A stretch of DNA of 64,000 nt. Source: Corythoichthys intestinalis. Its lineage: Eukaryota > Chordata > Actinopteri > Syngnathiformes > Syngnathidae. Both the position numbers and the translations under genes were made by a program. The stretch lies in contig NC_080412.1 in the NCBI RefSeq assembly GCF_030265065.1, positions 48,049,001 to 48,113,000 of the forward strand. Direction: 5' to 3'. Shown piece after piece: positions 43,224 through 53,674 of the stretch; within the stretch, counting starts at the first letter, position 1; each line of letters opens with the position of its first letter. The notes beneath the pieces are model-generated. The model worked only from the letters and a program-made list of their open reading frames with translations, had not been told where the DNA came from and searched no databases.

Positions 43224-46200
43224 TTAAACTTTGGTGGACAGGTCGGCGTCTTCCTCGCGAAGCCCCGCCTCCGCCGCCCCTCGTCCGGCCGGCTCTCGGG
43301 AAGAGCTCCACCCTCTGAAGGTGGGACTGACGGGCAGTCTCCTGAGCCAGCGGACCCGTCGGACGACCGCCATCCCCGCCGGAAAGTCGTAGGTCGGCGT
43401 AGAGGACGAAGAGGAAGTCATGGCTCTCCATCGCGACAGCCCGCGCTCCTCTCTCGACCCTGAACGCCGCCGAGGCGACCGGAATACAGTGAGGCCGCGA
43501 AGACGACGACGTCGCCGGGGCGACCGGAATACGGAGCTCACCCGGTATGGTGTTGTCCAGGCAGAAGGCCAGGAAACCTCCCACGAACATCTCGGTGGAC
43601 AGGAGAACCGTCAGGATCTGATCCAGCTCCTCCGCGCCAGTCCGGATGCACTTGGGGTGCGCGTCCAGGTAGGCGGGCAGCGTCAGGCCGAAAAACATGG
43701 AGAAGCCCAGCACGAAGAGATTCCGCGAGGAGTTGAGGTCCACCAGCTGCAGGTTGGACAGACCCACCGCCGTGATCATCCCTAAAAAGCGGGTCGACGG
43801 CGTCAGCGCACGCGTCCCCGCGATGGGAAAAATCCAAGAGACGGACCGAAGAGCGTGCAGAACATCCCTCCGAGGATGGGATCCGGCAAGGACGCGAAGA
43901 GAGCCGTGAACTTTCCCACGCATCCCAGCAACAGCATGATGCCGGCGCCGTACTGGACCACGCGACGGCTGCCCACCTGGATGCCGACAGTGACCGCGGG
44001 CCGGGTCGGCTCGGCCCGGCCCCTCCCCACCGAGCGAGTACCTTGGTGATGGCCAGCACTCCGATGTTGGGGCTGGAGGACGTGGAGCCGTTACCCGTGC
44101 CCAGCAGTCCGGCAAGGATGCAGCAGATGCCCTCGATGAAGATCCCTCTGCCCAACGGGAAGGGAGAAATAATGGGCCGAGGCGGATAAGCCCGTCCGTC
44201 CGTCCCACCTGTTGATGGCGTGGACCGGAGGCGGCGGCGCGCCGGCCAGCCGAGCGCACGCGTAGTAGTCGCCGATGGACTCCACGATGCCCGCCAAGGT
44301 GGCGCTGAACATGCCCAGCACGCCCGCCAACGTCACCGTGGGCGGCCCCCACTGGCCTGTCGCGGGGGAAAAAGGGCCACGCTAAGTGACCTCGCCCTTG
44401 TCGGACGGACATAGATAGGAGCCGGGGTCTCACAGGGGTACGGCACCCTGAACCAGGGGGCGGAGGTCAGGATGTCCCCGCGGGCGTCGGTGCGGGCCCG
44501 GTGGCCGTAACCCCTCGGGTCGCTGGGCAGGAGGTCGCCGAGGGTGAAGATGTAGCACAGGAGCCACACCAGCACGATGGCCAGGATGATCTGAATAGAG
44601 AGGACGGTTTTGACCCGGGTCGGGGCTAACCTTCCGGCGGGCGCTCCTTTACGGGAAACATCTTGAAGACGTGAATCCTGCTGAACCTCAGCCCACGCGT
44701 CCTGCTGTAGACCGGGAAAGGAAGCGAGGTGGTCCGCAGGTACTGAGCGAACAGCACGATGAGGAGGATGCACCTGCCCGCGCGAGAGGGGCAAAGTCAG
44801 CGCCGATCGGCCGGCCGGTCGAGGAGGTACGGGGACGGGGCCTCACAGCGCCGAGAAGCCCCAGTGCGAGCCGGCCCGGTCGCCGGCCGTGGTGAAGACG
44901 GAGAGGCCGATGAGCGAGACGGTGGGCGTGACGGTCAGCGGCCCGATGTAATCCAGCAGGACCCCGGGGAGCCCGAGGAGACCGATGGCCACCTCCACCG
45001 TGCTGGACACCATGATGGCGCCCTGGATCTAAGCGAGCGAGCGCACACACATTGGAGAAACGCTTCCCGTCGGGGCAGAGAGACGGACCAACGGACCTCT
45101 CTGATGCGAGGCTGCCAAACGTGGGCCGTATCCAGCGGGAGGCTCCGGTTGCCGTAAATCTCATCTGGCGACACGGGCAAAGGGTGAGATGAACCGCGGC
45201 CGGGCAAGGCGGAGATGGCGCTCCTCCTCTCACCTTGGCTGGGGCAGGTCCAGCGCTCCAAGCTGAGAATGGCTTGTGCGGGAATCAGGAAAGCCAGAGC
45301 CGACGCTTGAAACAGAGGAAGTCTACGCCGCCGCCAAATTTAGCGCCGCTGCCCGATTTCCCGACGGCCGCCCGCCCGCGCCTCACCTGACTCCCAAGGT
45401 GGTCTGCACCAGCGTGGTGATTCCCACAGTGGTGAAAATGGTTCCGATGAGCTGGCTGACAACGTTCTGGTCCCGCCCCACGCACATGGCCTCGGCCAAC
45501 AGGAAGGGCACGGCCACCGTCCCGCTGAAGCAGGTCAGGTAGTGCTGGACGCAGGGACGGGCGGGGTCACGGCTCAGACCCGCGGGGGTCACGGCTCGGA
45601 CGCACGGGGTCGGCGTACCTGCAGGCCCAGCAAGACGCACAGGTACCAGGGCGGCACATCCTCGATGGTGTAAATCATGTCGCCCGCCGAATTGGCGTCT
45701 TTGGCCCCGGCTTCACAGCTCCGCCTCCTCGAGACGTCCTCTCGACTCTGCGCGTAACAAATGTCGCGGCTTTGTCATTTCCGCCGCGCTTTAGTCTCTC
45801 GCGCCCCTCCGGAGGGCGCCCTCAGGTCAGACGGCTTAAACAGCCCCGACCTCCGCTAACGGAGCACCGAGCGGTCAAAGTCTACGAGGGAGGCCGCGTC
45901 GTCCGTTGCTTCGCAATTTAGGTCACGCGGGCCGGCGGTCGACAGGACCGACGAGTACGAGGTTACAAAAACTTTAAGAGCGGATGGAGTAATTCTTCAT
46001 CGGACGTGATTGAAATCTCCAGCCAAAAAATCCCTACCTCACCAGTATTCTGTTGGTGTTATCGATATAACGCCAGCCAATATAATCAATTGAATGAATC
46101 CTTTCAATCTTCCCCGTTTTGGGACCATTCCGTTCAGAAACCACAAATAGAGCCATTTATAAAAGACATGACAATAGTAGTTGACGGTGTCTTTACTGTA

Positions 46201-46344
46201 AGTACATTTCAGAGGAATCCGTTTTTCGCAAAATAGGTGAGTTGAGCGCTATTACAAATACCTGTACTTGTACTCCAGTAAAGGAGTACGTCCAGAATGG
46301 CTAATCCCGCTTACCTTGCTGTCGTCTTGACCGGCGGCAGCCAT
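43224..46344 (-). CDS. slc23a1: Sodium-dependent vitamin C transporter 1
   Basis: Plasma-membrane Na+/L-ascorbate cotransporter of the NCS2 (nucleobase-ascorbate) family. Exons in gene order: 46344-46315, 45747-45619, 45544-45387, 45322-45234, 45164-45097, 45028-44847, 44773-44653, 44590-44434, 44356-44209, 44147-44042, 43976-43847, 43781-43542, 43459-43224; 597 aa against 598 in human. It starts [10 protein letters not shown], then [20 protein letters not shown] and [19 protein letters not shown] (first membrane segment). The family substrate motif region [16 protein letters not shown] and the [19 protein letters not shown] loop are intact. [16 protein letters not shown] and ERGLSRW favour SLC23A1 over SLC23A2. 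The tail ends DLSTKV. All introns are GT-AG, many under 120 bp; intron 1 (45748-46314) is the longest. Confidence 0.96.
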
Positions 46345-46910
46345 GTTGATTTAGGAAATACTCCAAAGTTAGCGGCGGAGCCACGCAGGTGGTTGGGGGG
46401 GGCGCACTTTAACAATCTGTAAATAATAATCTATGTGGACTTTGACTCACAACGGGCAAATCAATTACTCTAGGAGTGTCACCTCATCAATGATTACACT
46501 ATTAGTAATTAGCGCGCATTGACCGCTTTCCCGGGGAAGGCCGGAACGCCTCCCTGTGACCTTTTTTTCTTCTTCTTTTCCTCGGAAAAATCCGTGAGCA
46601 AAAATGTTGTCCTTTCATTCCGTAAACGAGCAGATTCAATTCACAAAGAGTCCATTTACCCGGTCTTCAAAGGCTTCGCGTTGCGGTCGTTAACAGAAGA
46701 CCATTGGTACCTCGATATTTGACATCAAAAACCATCCCGCTTTGGGGGAAACAGAGTGATACAAAATAAATGGAATATCCTTTGCGCGGACGCTGGAGTT
46801 GGTTGAAAGATGACATCTCATAGGTGATGTTTGTCAGCGTCACTTTATTGCCTCGCTCATCCCAGTTTCTAGAACAACTAATGTGAAGAAGAGGCCGGCG
46901 CGGCGGCCGA

Positions 46911-47110
46911 GGGGGCGGAGCCTTATAAATATACTCGTTAAATATCCACGAGGGGGAACGGCGGGCGGAGCGGGTCGGGTCGGCGGGCGCCGTCGTCAGC
47001 AGCTCTTCGGGGAGGCGGAGCCTTATAAATATACTCGTTAAATATCCACGGAGGGAGGGGCGACGGCTGCGGAGCGGGTCGGTCGGCGCCGTCGTCAGCA
47101 GCTCTTCAGG
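46911..47110. repeat. Tandem duplication, 100-bp unit x 2
   Basis: Two copies of a unit holding GGCGGAGCCTTATAAATATA, CTCGTTAAATATCCACG and CGCCGTCGTCAGCAGCTCTTC, with a period of exactly 100 bp between the CCTTATAAAT blocks (46921 and 47021). It lies about 570 bp upstream of the slc23a1 start codon. Confidence 0.85.
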
Positions 47111-47252
47111 GAGGCGGAGCTAGAACGACACACACGTCACAAGTCACGGAACCGCCGCCGCCGTCACTGCCGCGCGGTCGGTCACAAGTGGCAAAGTTGG
47201 GAGGCCCCTTTTGTGCCGGTACGCGCGCCACCTTGAAATACAACCGGTTCGT

Positions 47253-47366
47253 GCTTCTTTTGCAGTGAAAGCCTATTGAAGTTTAGCGCTACAGTTGAAC
47301 TAATAGCGCGCTTCTTTTGCAGTGAAAGCCTATTGAAATTTAGCGCTACAGTTGAACTAATAGCGT
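47253..47366. repeat. Tandem duplication, 57-bp unit x 2
   Basis: Two copies of a unit beginning GCTTCTTTTGCAGTGAAAGC and ending TTGAACTAATAGCG, differing at about two positions. Frame-preserving on the - strand, but no gene is supported. Confidence 0.85.
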
Positions 47367-47719
47367 GTACAAACGGTGGACATCTAGTTTTGGGCGGGGC
47401 CAGCACATTTAGAGGATAAGGGGTAGAGCCGGGCGGCACGCCGAAAATTTACCGTTACCGAAATTCTTCACGACGACCGACGTCATTTTCACCATGTCGG
47501 TAACTTTGGTAATTTTATAAAGCAAGAAAATCGAGTCTTTTCATCCCGCTTTGACTCTGTGTTGTTCGGCTATGTTCGTTCCACTTTACACTAAGGGGCT
47601 GTGAGATATCAATAGAACCGTTATGTGGCAAGATAACAAATATTAATAAAGTTAACAAAAAAAGAAATCGCATTCATGAGCAATTATCGAAAATAGATCG
47701 AAAATGACGAACATTTCCG

Positions 47720-48700
47720 AAAGTACTCCGGAAACAGCCGAATGTGGCGGAGACGTCATAACAAGGAAACAAAAGGTCGAGGCAGGTGCCATCGTTGTTT
47801 ATCGACAAGAGAGTTGCGTTTGTGTTTTATCAAAAAATTGCTAAAATGGTTCATACCTGTCATGCTATGTGCTTTACAAATAGCTACAAATAGAGTACCC
47901 ATGAGTCCTCGAGAAAAAGAGCTGGACTACGCAGACAATGAGTAAAGTTCGTCAGTGCTAAGAGGGCTAATTTTGCAGACCCAGCCTCCGGCACGGTTTT
48001 GTGTGATGCACATTTTACACCTGAAAGCTATACGAGCTATGGGCAAATGAAATCAGGTTTTGCTAAGAAATTGCTGCTGAAAGCAGATGCGGTGCCCACC
48101 TACATGCGCAGCCACCTAAATGTCCCGACATAACAAGAAAGAGGACGATGACTGGCTCTGATGAGACCACCTCACCACCCCAGGCAAAGCAAAGGAGGGA
48201 AATGGCCAGAGTGAGTACTCTTATATAATAAAAAACATATCACGCATTGGACACATGTATAAATTATCGCTCGTAAAATATATAGAACAAATCCTCTAAT
48301 CCCATTCATATTTGTGTCGGTTGGCAGAGCGAAAACCGATGATAGCATATGAAATGATCATTATTCTATACATGACTTTATTTTGCGGTCACGGTGTATC
48401 AGCTTCACAAAAAGAAATGCAAAACAAACCATTCGGTGATTCTGTTGCCGGCGGCCGGTGTGTGATTGCTCCCCTCAGTGATCCTTTCATTAGGCTGCAT
48501 TGGCTTTCGTTTGGGCTCAAATTGATAACCCAAAACACCAAAGAAAGGTTCATAACTCTCCTCGTCACCATTAGAAGAATATTCGTTACGTGGGATTCGT
48601 CGCTGGAAATAGAAACAAAATTGTCCGCCATTCAGTACTAAGCACTGAGCCAGCCGGTTGTTTCCTTATAGTGACGTCACGCACACAATATGCTAGATTT
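47720..48700. mobile_element. Third THAP-bearing short element (ISL2EU-like?)
   Basis: Near the left end GACGTCATAACAAGGAAACAA and near the right end TTGTTTCCTTATAGTGACGTC are inverted repeats, with weaker similarity outward (CCGGAAA). On +, ATG at about 47845 (MVHTCHAMCFTNS) and then KRANFADPASGTVLCDAHF, AVPTYMR show a decayed THAP domain ending at a GTGAGT donor. On -, a frame from 48631 (MADNFVSISSDESHVTNILL) faces inward. The outer ends were not fixed. Confidence 0.5.
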
Positions 48701-48710
48701 CCGGCATCTC

Positions 48711-49128
48711 GGGGGCGGGTCCTTTTAGCTTGACAATCGACCTAATTTCTATCATTTTCTTGGTGTTGCGATGTGTATAATTACACCAAGTGGCATGATA
48801 TGAATTCAAAAGGCATGCGTTGATGGATAAATGATGGAATATTAGCATTTCCCCAGGTGTTGTCATACCCTTTAAGAAAGCGGTCTGTGTGCTCACGTAT
48901 GGAGTCACGTCGTTATCAGGAACTCAAACAAACAGAAGCCCGGTAGGCTAACGCTTCGAGTCGGGCTTAAGGGAGCTTCGGCAAACTTTCACCGGACATT
49001 AAGTTGACTCTTGGCAGCCTCCAAACGGCCTTTCTCCCGCTTTCCTCCCTGGTTCTCCCGATTTCAGGAGAGGGTGCTTTCTACTGGTAGCCGGGCCTCA
49101 GCCTAACGCTAGCGGCTAACGCTATAAA
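48711..49128. other. Spacer, nothing recognised
   Basis: Moderately GC-rich near 48960-49125 (TCTCCCGCTTTCC, GCTAGCGGCTAACG), resembling 5' UTR sequence of the short frame that follows, but with no feature I can prove. Confidence 0.4.
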
Positions 49129-49269
49129 ATGAACGCGGTGGAGTCAGATAGCGGCTCTAACCTTGTCAAAATGGCTGAACTTAATGAGTGGATTGGGCAC
49201 GAACTGGATCTAGCAAGTAGTATGAGCTGTTGTTTTGTATCTGTGTGTGATTTCTTTGATGAAGTGTAA
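49129..49269 (+). pseudogene. Possible orphan 5' coding exon, unrecognised
   Basis: ATG opens MNAVESDSGSNLVKMAELN and continues EWIGHELDLAS before reaching a possible splice donor (CAAGTAGTA at 49214) or a stop at 49267. The preceding 170 bp look like a GC-rich 5' UTR. I do not recognise the protein, and no following exon was found, so it may be the 5' end of another deleted transposon gene. Confidence 0.25.
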
Positions 49270-49659
49270 CGCATTCAGCATAAATTATAACTATAATATG
49301 ACCGTTTAATGGCCACAGCTATTTTTATGTATGTGCTTGCTTTATTTTGTGTCAATCATGCAATCATTAATGTGTCATTGGCAAAAGAGCAATATATCTT
49401 TAATGTGTGTGTATGGGGGGGCGTGTGCATGTGTGCGTGCAGTGCATGTATTAAAAATGCTCTGGACCTGAAACCTTGAAGTAAACTATTGTCTTGAGTA
49501 ATTATGTCACAGCAGCCTTTAACAATAAGTTGTCTGTTTGAAGTGTACTGTTAAAGCTGTAAATCATTGACGTTTGCACAGTCGTCGTATTGATTTTTAT
49601 AATGTTGTCCAAAATTTTGATCTTTTTTGTGTGTGCACATTTTCAACATTATTTAGCAA
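49270..49659. other. AT-rich spacer
   Basis: Includes a short TGTG-rich run near 49405-49445. No gene seen. Confidence 0.5.
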
Positions 49660-50175
49660 CTTATTTATTTTAAAATAATAAGTATTACTTAAATGTTTAA
49701 ATCCAGAACATTTCATTTAAATCTTTAATCTTAAATGTATATCTAAATCTTACACATAAATCCTTAATCTAAATGTTAAATTTAAATGTTAAATCTAAAT
49801 CCTAACCCTATAAATCATTAATTTAAATTTCAAATTTAAATGGAAATCTTGAATACAAATCCTAAATTTAAATCTAAATCGGAAATGTTAAAATCTAAAT
49901 CCTAAATCTTGAAACAGGTGAAACTAAATATATATCTAATATGCAAATTCACATGACTGGTGACCGAAAGTAACAAAATAAAAGTTGGAGCAGCTCAGAC
50001 TGTGTTTGCATATTACCTAAATATTTAGTTTCACCCGTTTTAAGATTGATGATATATATTTAAGATTTACATTTAAATATAAGATTTAAATTTAGGATTT
50101 ATATTTAAGATTCAAAATTTACATTAAGGATTTAGATTTAGAGATTTAGATTTAAGATATCAATTGTTTAGTTCT
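49660..50175. repeat. Large palindrome built of AAATCT/AGATTT-type units
   Basis: The left half is rich in TAAATCTTAAATC-like units and the right half in their complements (GATTTAAATTTAGGATTT). The central arms CAGGTGAAACTAAATATATA (about 49915) and the complement of TTTGCATATTACCTAAATAT (about 50008) frame a 60-bp loop. It could form a hairpin of about 200-bp arms. No coding capacity. Confidence 0.7.
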
Positions 50176-50923
50176 TGATTTAAACACCATGCTGCACTAA
50201 ATGTGAGAAAATGTCAGTCATTTTCAACATGTGCTGTTTTACAAACAGCGCCCCATAGTGGGGAACTTGGCAAAGCACAATTAACACACAATGAAACTAA
50301 TCCTAGTGCGCCAAATTGTTTCGTGAGTGAGGATGGCAAACTTTTTTTTTTGCGGTCAGGCAGGAAGAAGCTCGTTTTGCCACACGCTTTACTATCAAAG
50401 ATGATGAAGTTGAGTATTTTCCCACTCTGCTCGCTTGTAACCCTGTTTGCAGCTAAGAAAATCTGAGGAAAAAAGCAGCCAATGACACGGGCGGGCAGGC
50501 AGGCAGGCGCAGCAGGAGCAGAAGAAAAAAAAGCTCAAATGACCACAATTCAAAGAGAAGTTTTATTTAAGATTTGAAACATCAGAGAGAGAAAAAAAAA
50601 CATTTACACAAAGTGGCTTTTCTCCAGAATCTCTGATCTGCAAACAGACAAAAAAAAAAAGTCCAAAAGTGGAGCAGGAGACAAACAGAGAGGGAAAATA
50701 CGTCATTGTCACCATCGGTGCGGCTGCCTGGCCGGCCGGCCGGGCAGACGGGCAGGGGAGGAAAGGGATGATCAGCTTCTCGGGCCGGGCCTAAAGACAC
50801 AGCGGATGGACGGATGGCTCGCTCGGGCGGGGCAACTTTCACAGCTTTTGTGACTTTGTCACAGGGGGAAAAAACGTGGCGTCCGGCCGGCAAATAACGG
50901 GACGACGATCCAAAAATTGCAAG

Positions 50924-50949
50924 CCCCCCCCCCCCCCCCCCCCCCCCCC
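50924..50949. repeat. Poly-C tract, 26 nt
   Basis: An uninterrupted run of 26 C, 30 bp left of the Tc1 fold-back. Possible G-quadruplex/i-motif former; its length may be unreliable in an assembly. Confidence 0.9.
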
Positions 50950-50979
50950 AATAACACGCACCTCCAGTTTGGTTAAGTA

Positions 50980-51704
50980 CAACCCCTTAGCAAAAAGTAT
51001 GGAATCATCTGTCTCGGACGAGCACTCACTCAGACATTTGATCATGTAGAACAAACTCAGAAAAAAAAAATGAATGAGTTCAAAGTGCAACTCTTTAGCA
51101 TTCAGAAATGAATAAATAACATTGTAGTGGTCAGTAAATGTTACTTTTATAGAGCAAGTGCAGAGAAATATATATGGAATCACTCCATTCCGTGGACAAA
51201 AATATGGAATCATGAGAGACAAACAAAGAAATCAATCAAAGCACATCTCTAGTATTTAGTAGCACCACCTCTGGCTTTGATGACAGCTTGCAGTCTCTGA
51301 GGCATGGACTCCATGAGTATTCTTCATCAATTTGGCGCCAACTCGCTTTGATCGCGGTTGCCCGATCATCCTTGCAGGTCGGAGCCTCGCTGTGGACCTT
51401 TTTTTTTTTTTTTTCCCACCACAGGTTTTCAATAGGGTTGAGATCCGGGCTATTTGCTGGCCACGACATCGACTGGATGAGTCTTTCTCCAAGGAATGCC
51501 TGAACAGTTTTAGCTCTGTGGCATAATGCATTGTCATCTTGGAAAATGACATTTTCAATTGAAGGGATAAGAAAGCAGTCTGCAATTTCAATGTAAACTT
51601 GTGCATTTATGAAGACTGAACCACAATGCCTTTGCCTAACATGCAGTCCCATATCATCAAGAAAATTTCAATGTTTTCTTCAGGCAGTCATCTCTGTAAA
51701 TCTC

Positions 51705-51740
<36 letters not shown>

Positions 51741-52415
51741 CCAAACAAAAGTTCCAGCATCATCACCTTGTCAAGAATCTGCATTGGACAAGGGGCTGAA
51801 TGTCAGGCAAAGGCACTGTGGTTAGTTTACATTGAAATTGTAGACGGCTTTCATATCCCTTCAATTGAAAATGTCATTTTCCAAGATGACAATGCATTAT
51901 GCCACAGAGCTAAAACTGTTCAGGCATTCCTTGGAGAAAGACTCATCCAGTCGATGTCATGGCCAGCAAATAGCCCGGATCTCAACCCTATTGAAAACCT
52001 GTGGTGGAAAAAAAAAAAAAAAGGGTCCACAGCGAGGCTCCGACCTGCAAGGATGATCGGGCAACCGCGATCAAAGCGAGTTGGCGCCAAATTGATGAAG
52101 AATACTCATGGAGTCCATGCCTCAGAGACTGCAAGCTGTCATAAAAGCCAGAGGTGGTTCTACTAAATACTAGAGAAGTCTTTTGATTGTTATTTCTTTG
52201 TTTCTCATGATTCCATATTTGTTTTCCTCTGAATGGAGTGATTCCATTTATATTTCCCTGCACTTGCTCTATAAAAGTAACATTTACTCACCACCACAAT
52301 GTTATTCATTCATTTCTGAATGCTAAAGAGTTGCAGTTTTAAACCAATTCATTATTTTTTCTGAGTTTGTTCTACATGATCAAATGTCTGAGTGAGTGCT
52401 CGTCCGAGACTGATG
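50980..52415. mobile_element. Tc1 half-elements in head-to-head inversion (fold-back)
   Basis: The left arm (50980 to about 51665) carries a Tc1 end CAACCCCTTAGCAAAAAGTA after TA, and the transposase C-terminal half on -. The right arm (about 51795-52415) is its reverse complement on + (IFQDDNALCHRAKTVQAFLG, SPDLNPIENLWW with the DDE/D third-acid region). Both arms have an A-tract disrupting the frame after NLWW. The N-terminal half (HTH/paired domain) is missing from both; the right terminal repeat is truncated near GAGACTGATGATT. The centre holds a (CAG)11 run. Confidence 0.85.
51706..51738. repeat. (CAG)11 trinucleotide repeat
   Basis: Eleven perfect CAG units in the centre of the Tc1 fold-back, at the place where related Tc1 copies have unique sequence between AAATCTCA and CACCAAACAAAAG. 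Confidence 0.9.
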
Positions 52416-53674
52416 ATTTGTAAAAGCAGCAGAGTGTCTTTCATACCACGCTTTGTATGAAGAGCGACGCTCCGTTCACACCCGGGCGGATTTGGAGCAC
52501 TTTTGCAAAGCGGAATCCGAGGTGGGAACGCCAACCTGCGGACGGGGCTCCGGACCTTCCAGTCCGCTTTCGCCCACGCTCCCCGTCCGTTTTTTTTCAG
52601 CGAGTATTAGGGCCCGACAAATAAGGAAAACGGACCGCGACAAAAAAGGCATCCTATGACCAGATTGAAGTCACAACACCACGAGAAAATAGCAGTCATT
52701 TTAGCTCAGACGTGACGAAATACGCACAGATGCAGTGGATAGCCAAATGAGCCGCTACCGAGCCTAAGTCCTACCGTTGACGATCGTTCCGTATGCCAAA
52801 AGATGACTTTATTTGTGACAGATGAGACGCTCGCTCGCAATATTGTGGATTTGAACGGAGTTTTCACTTTTGTCACGTGACCATTTGAAATGGGTCATCA
52901 TTAGGGCCGAACGATATGACCTTTTTGGGATATAGGGTATCTTGCAAATGAAAACAAAAAGAATTTTCACCAGATAACTTAAATAGCTCTGTTTGGGAAG
53001 ACTATTTGACTTTTTGTATGAGCGTATTGCATTTGATTCTCATTTATTATATTGATGGTATTCTTCATTGTAAAAATGTTCTTTTCTGCCTGCATTAGAG
53101 TGCTTCCATTGACCTTAATTGGATTCATTTATCCAAGTGCAAAAAATCGCAGTGTATTCATACAATGCACTTTCATCCCGGCTCAGGAGGTCGGTTTACC
53201 TGCAAATGATGAAGATTGCCATTTCTCGGCACACTTGCTGCTTTTACGAAGCAAGCCAAAGGTTTACCTGCTCAAAAAAAAAAAAAAAAAAATCATCATC
53301 ATCATCTGCGATGGTACTATTATGGCACACGCGCACAACGCGATATTCCTATTTGACTTGAATATCCTTTTTTTCTGGTATTATGGTGACTTTGAGCTCA
53401 TAGTTAGCATGTATTAGAACATATGACTTTAGCAATGTTCAACTTCAATCTGGTAATATGATGACTCAATTCTGGTCGTGCCATTTTGGTTCTCTGTTAT
53501 TCCAAACCGCAGTCACGAACAACAGCGAACCGTACTTAGGAAGAACGGAAAATAACGGAGCCGCCGGTCCATCCGCCGCCGCCGCCACCGAAATGTTGTC
53601 TTTGCGCCGGTCGTTCTGGGCTATTGGTAGACAAAAAAAAAAAAAAAGAAGTCCGGAGCCCCGGGAGGACGGCG
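52416..53674 (-). other. 3' flank / possible 3' UTR of pwwp2a
   Basis: No coding sequence. On the - strand AATAAA signals occur at about 53043-53048, 52808-52813 and, beyond the Tc1 fold-back, 50562-50567; I cannot tell which ends the pwwp2a mRNA. It contains poly-A/T tracts and ATAAAGTC-like repeat near 53400-53480. Confidence 0.4.

Noticed and set aside
50582-50893. 103-aa - strand frame
   Set aside because: Low-complexity frame in putative 3' UTR sequence; no domain.
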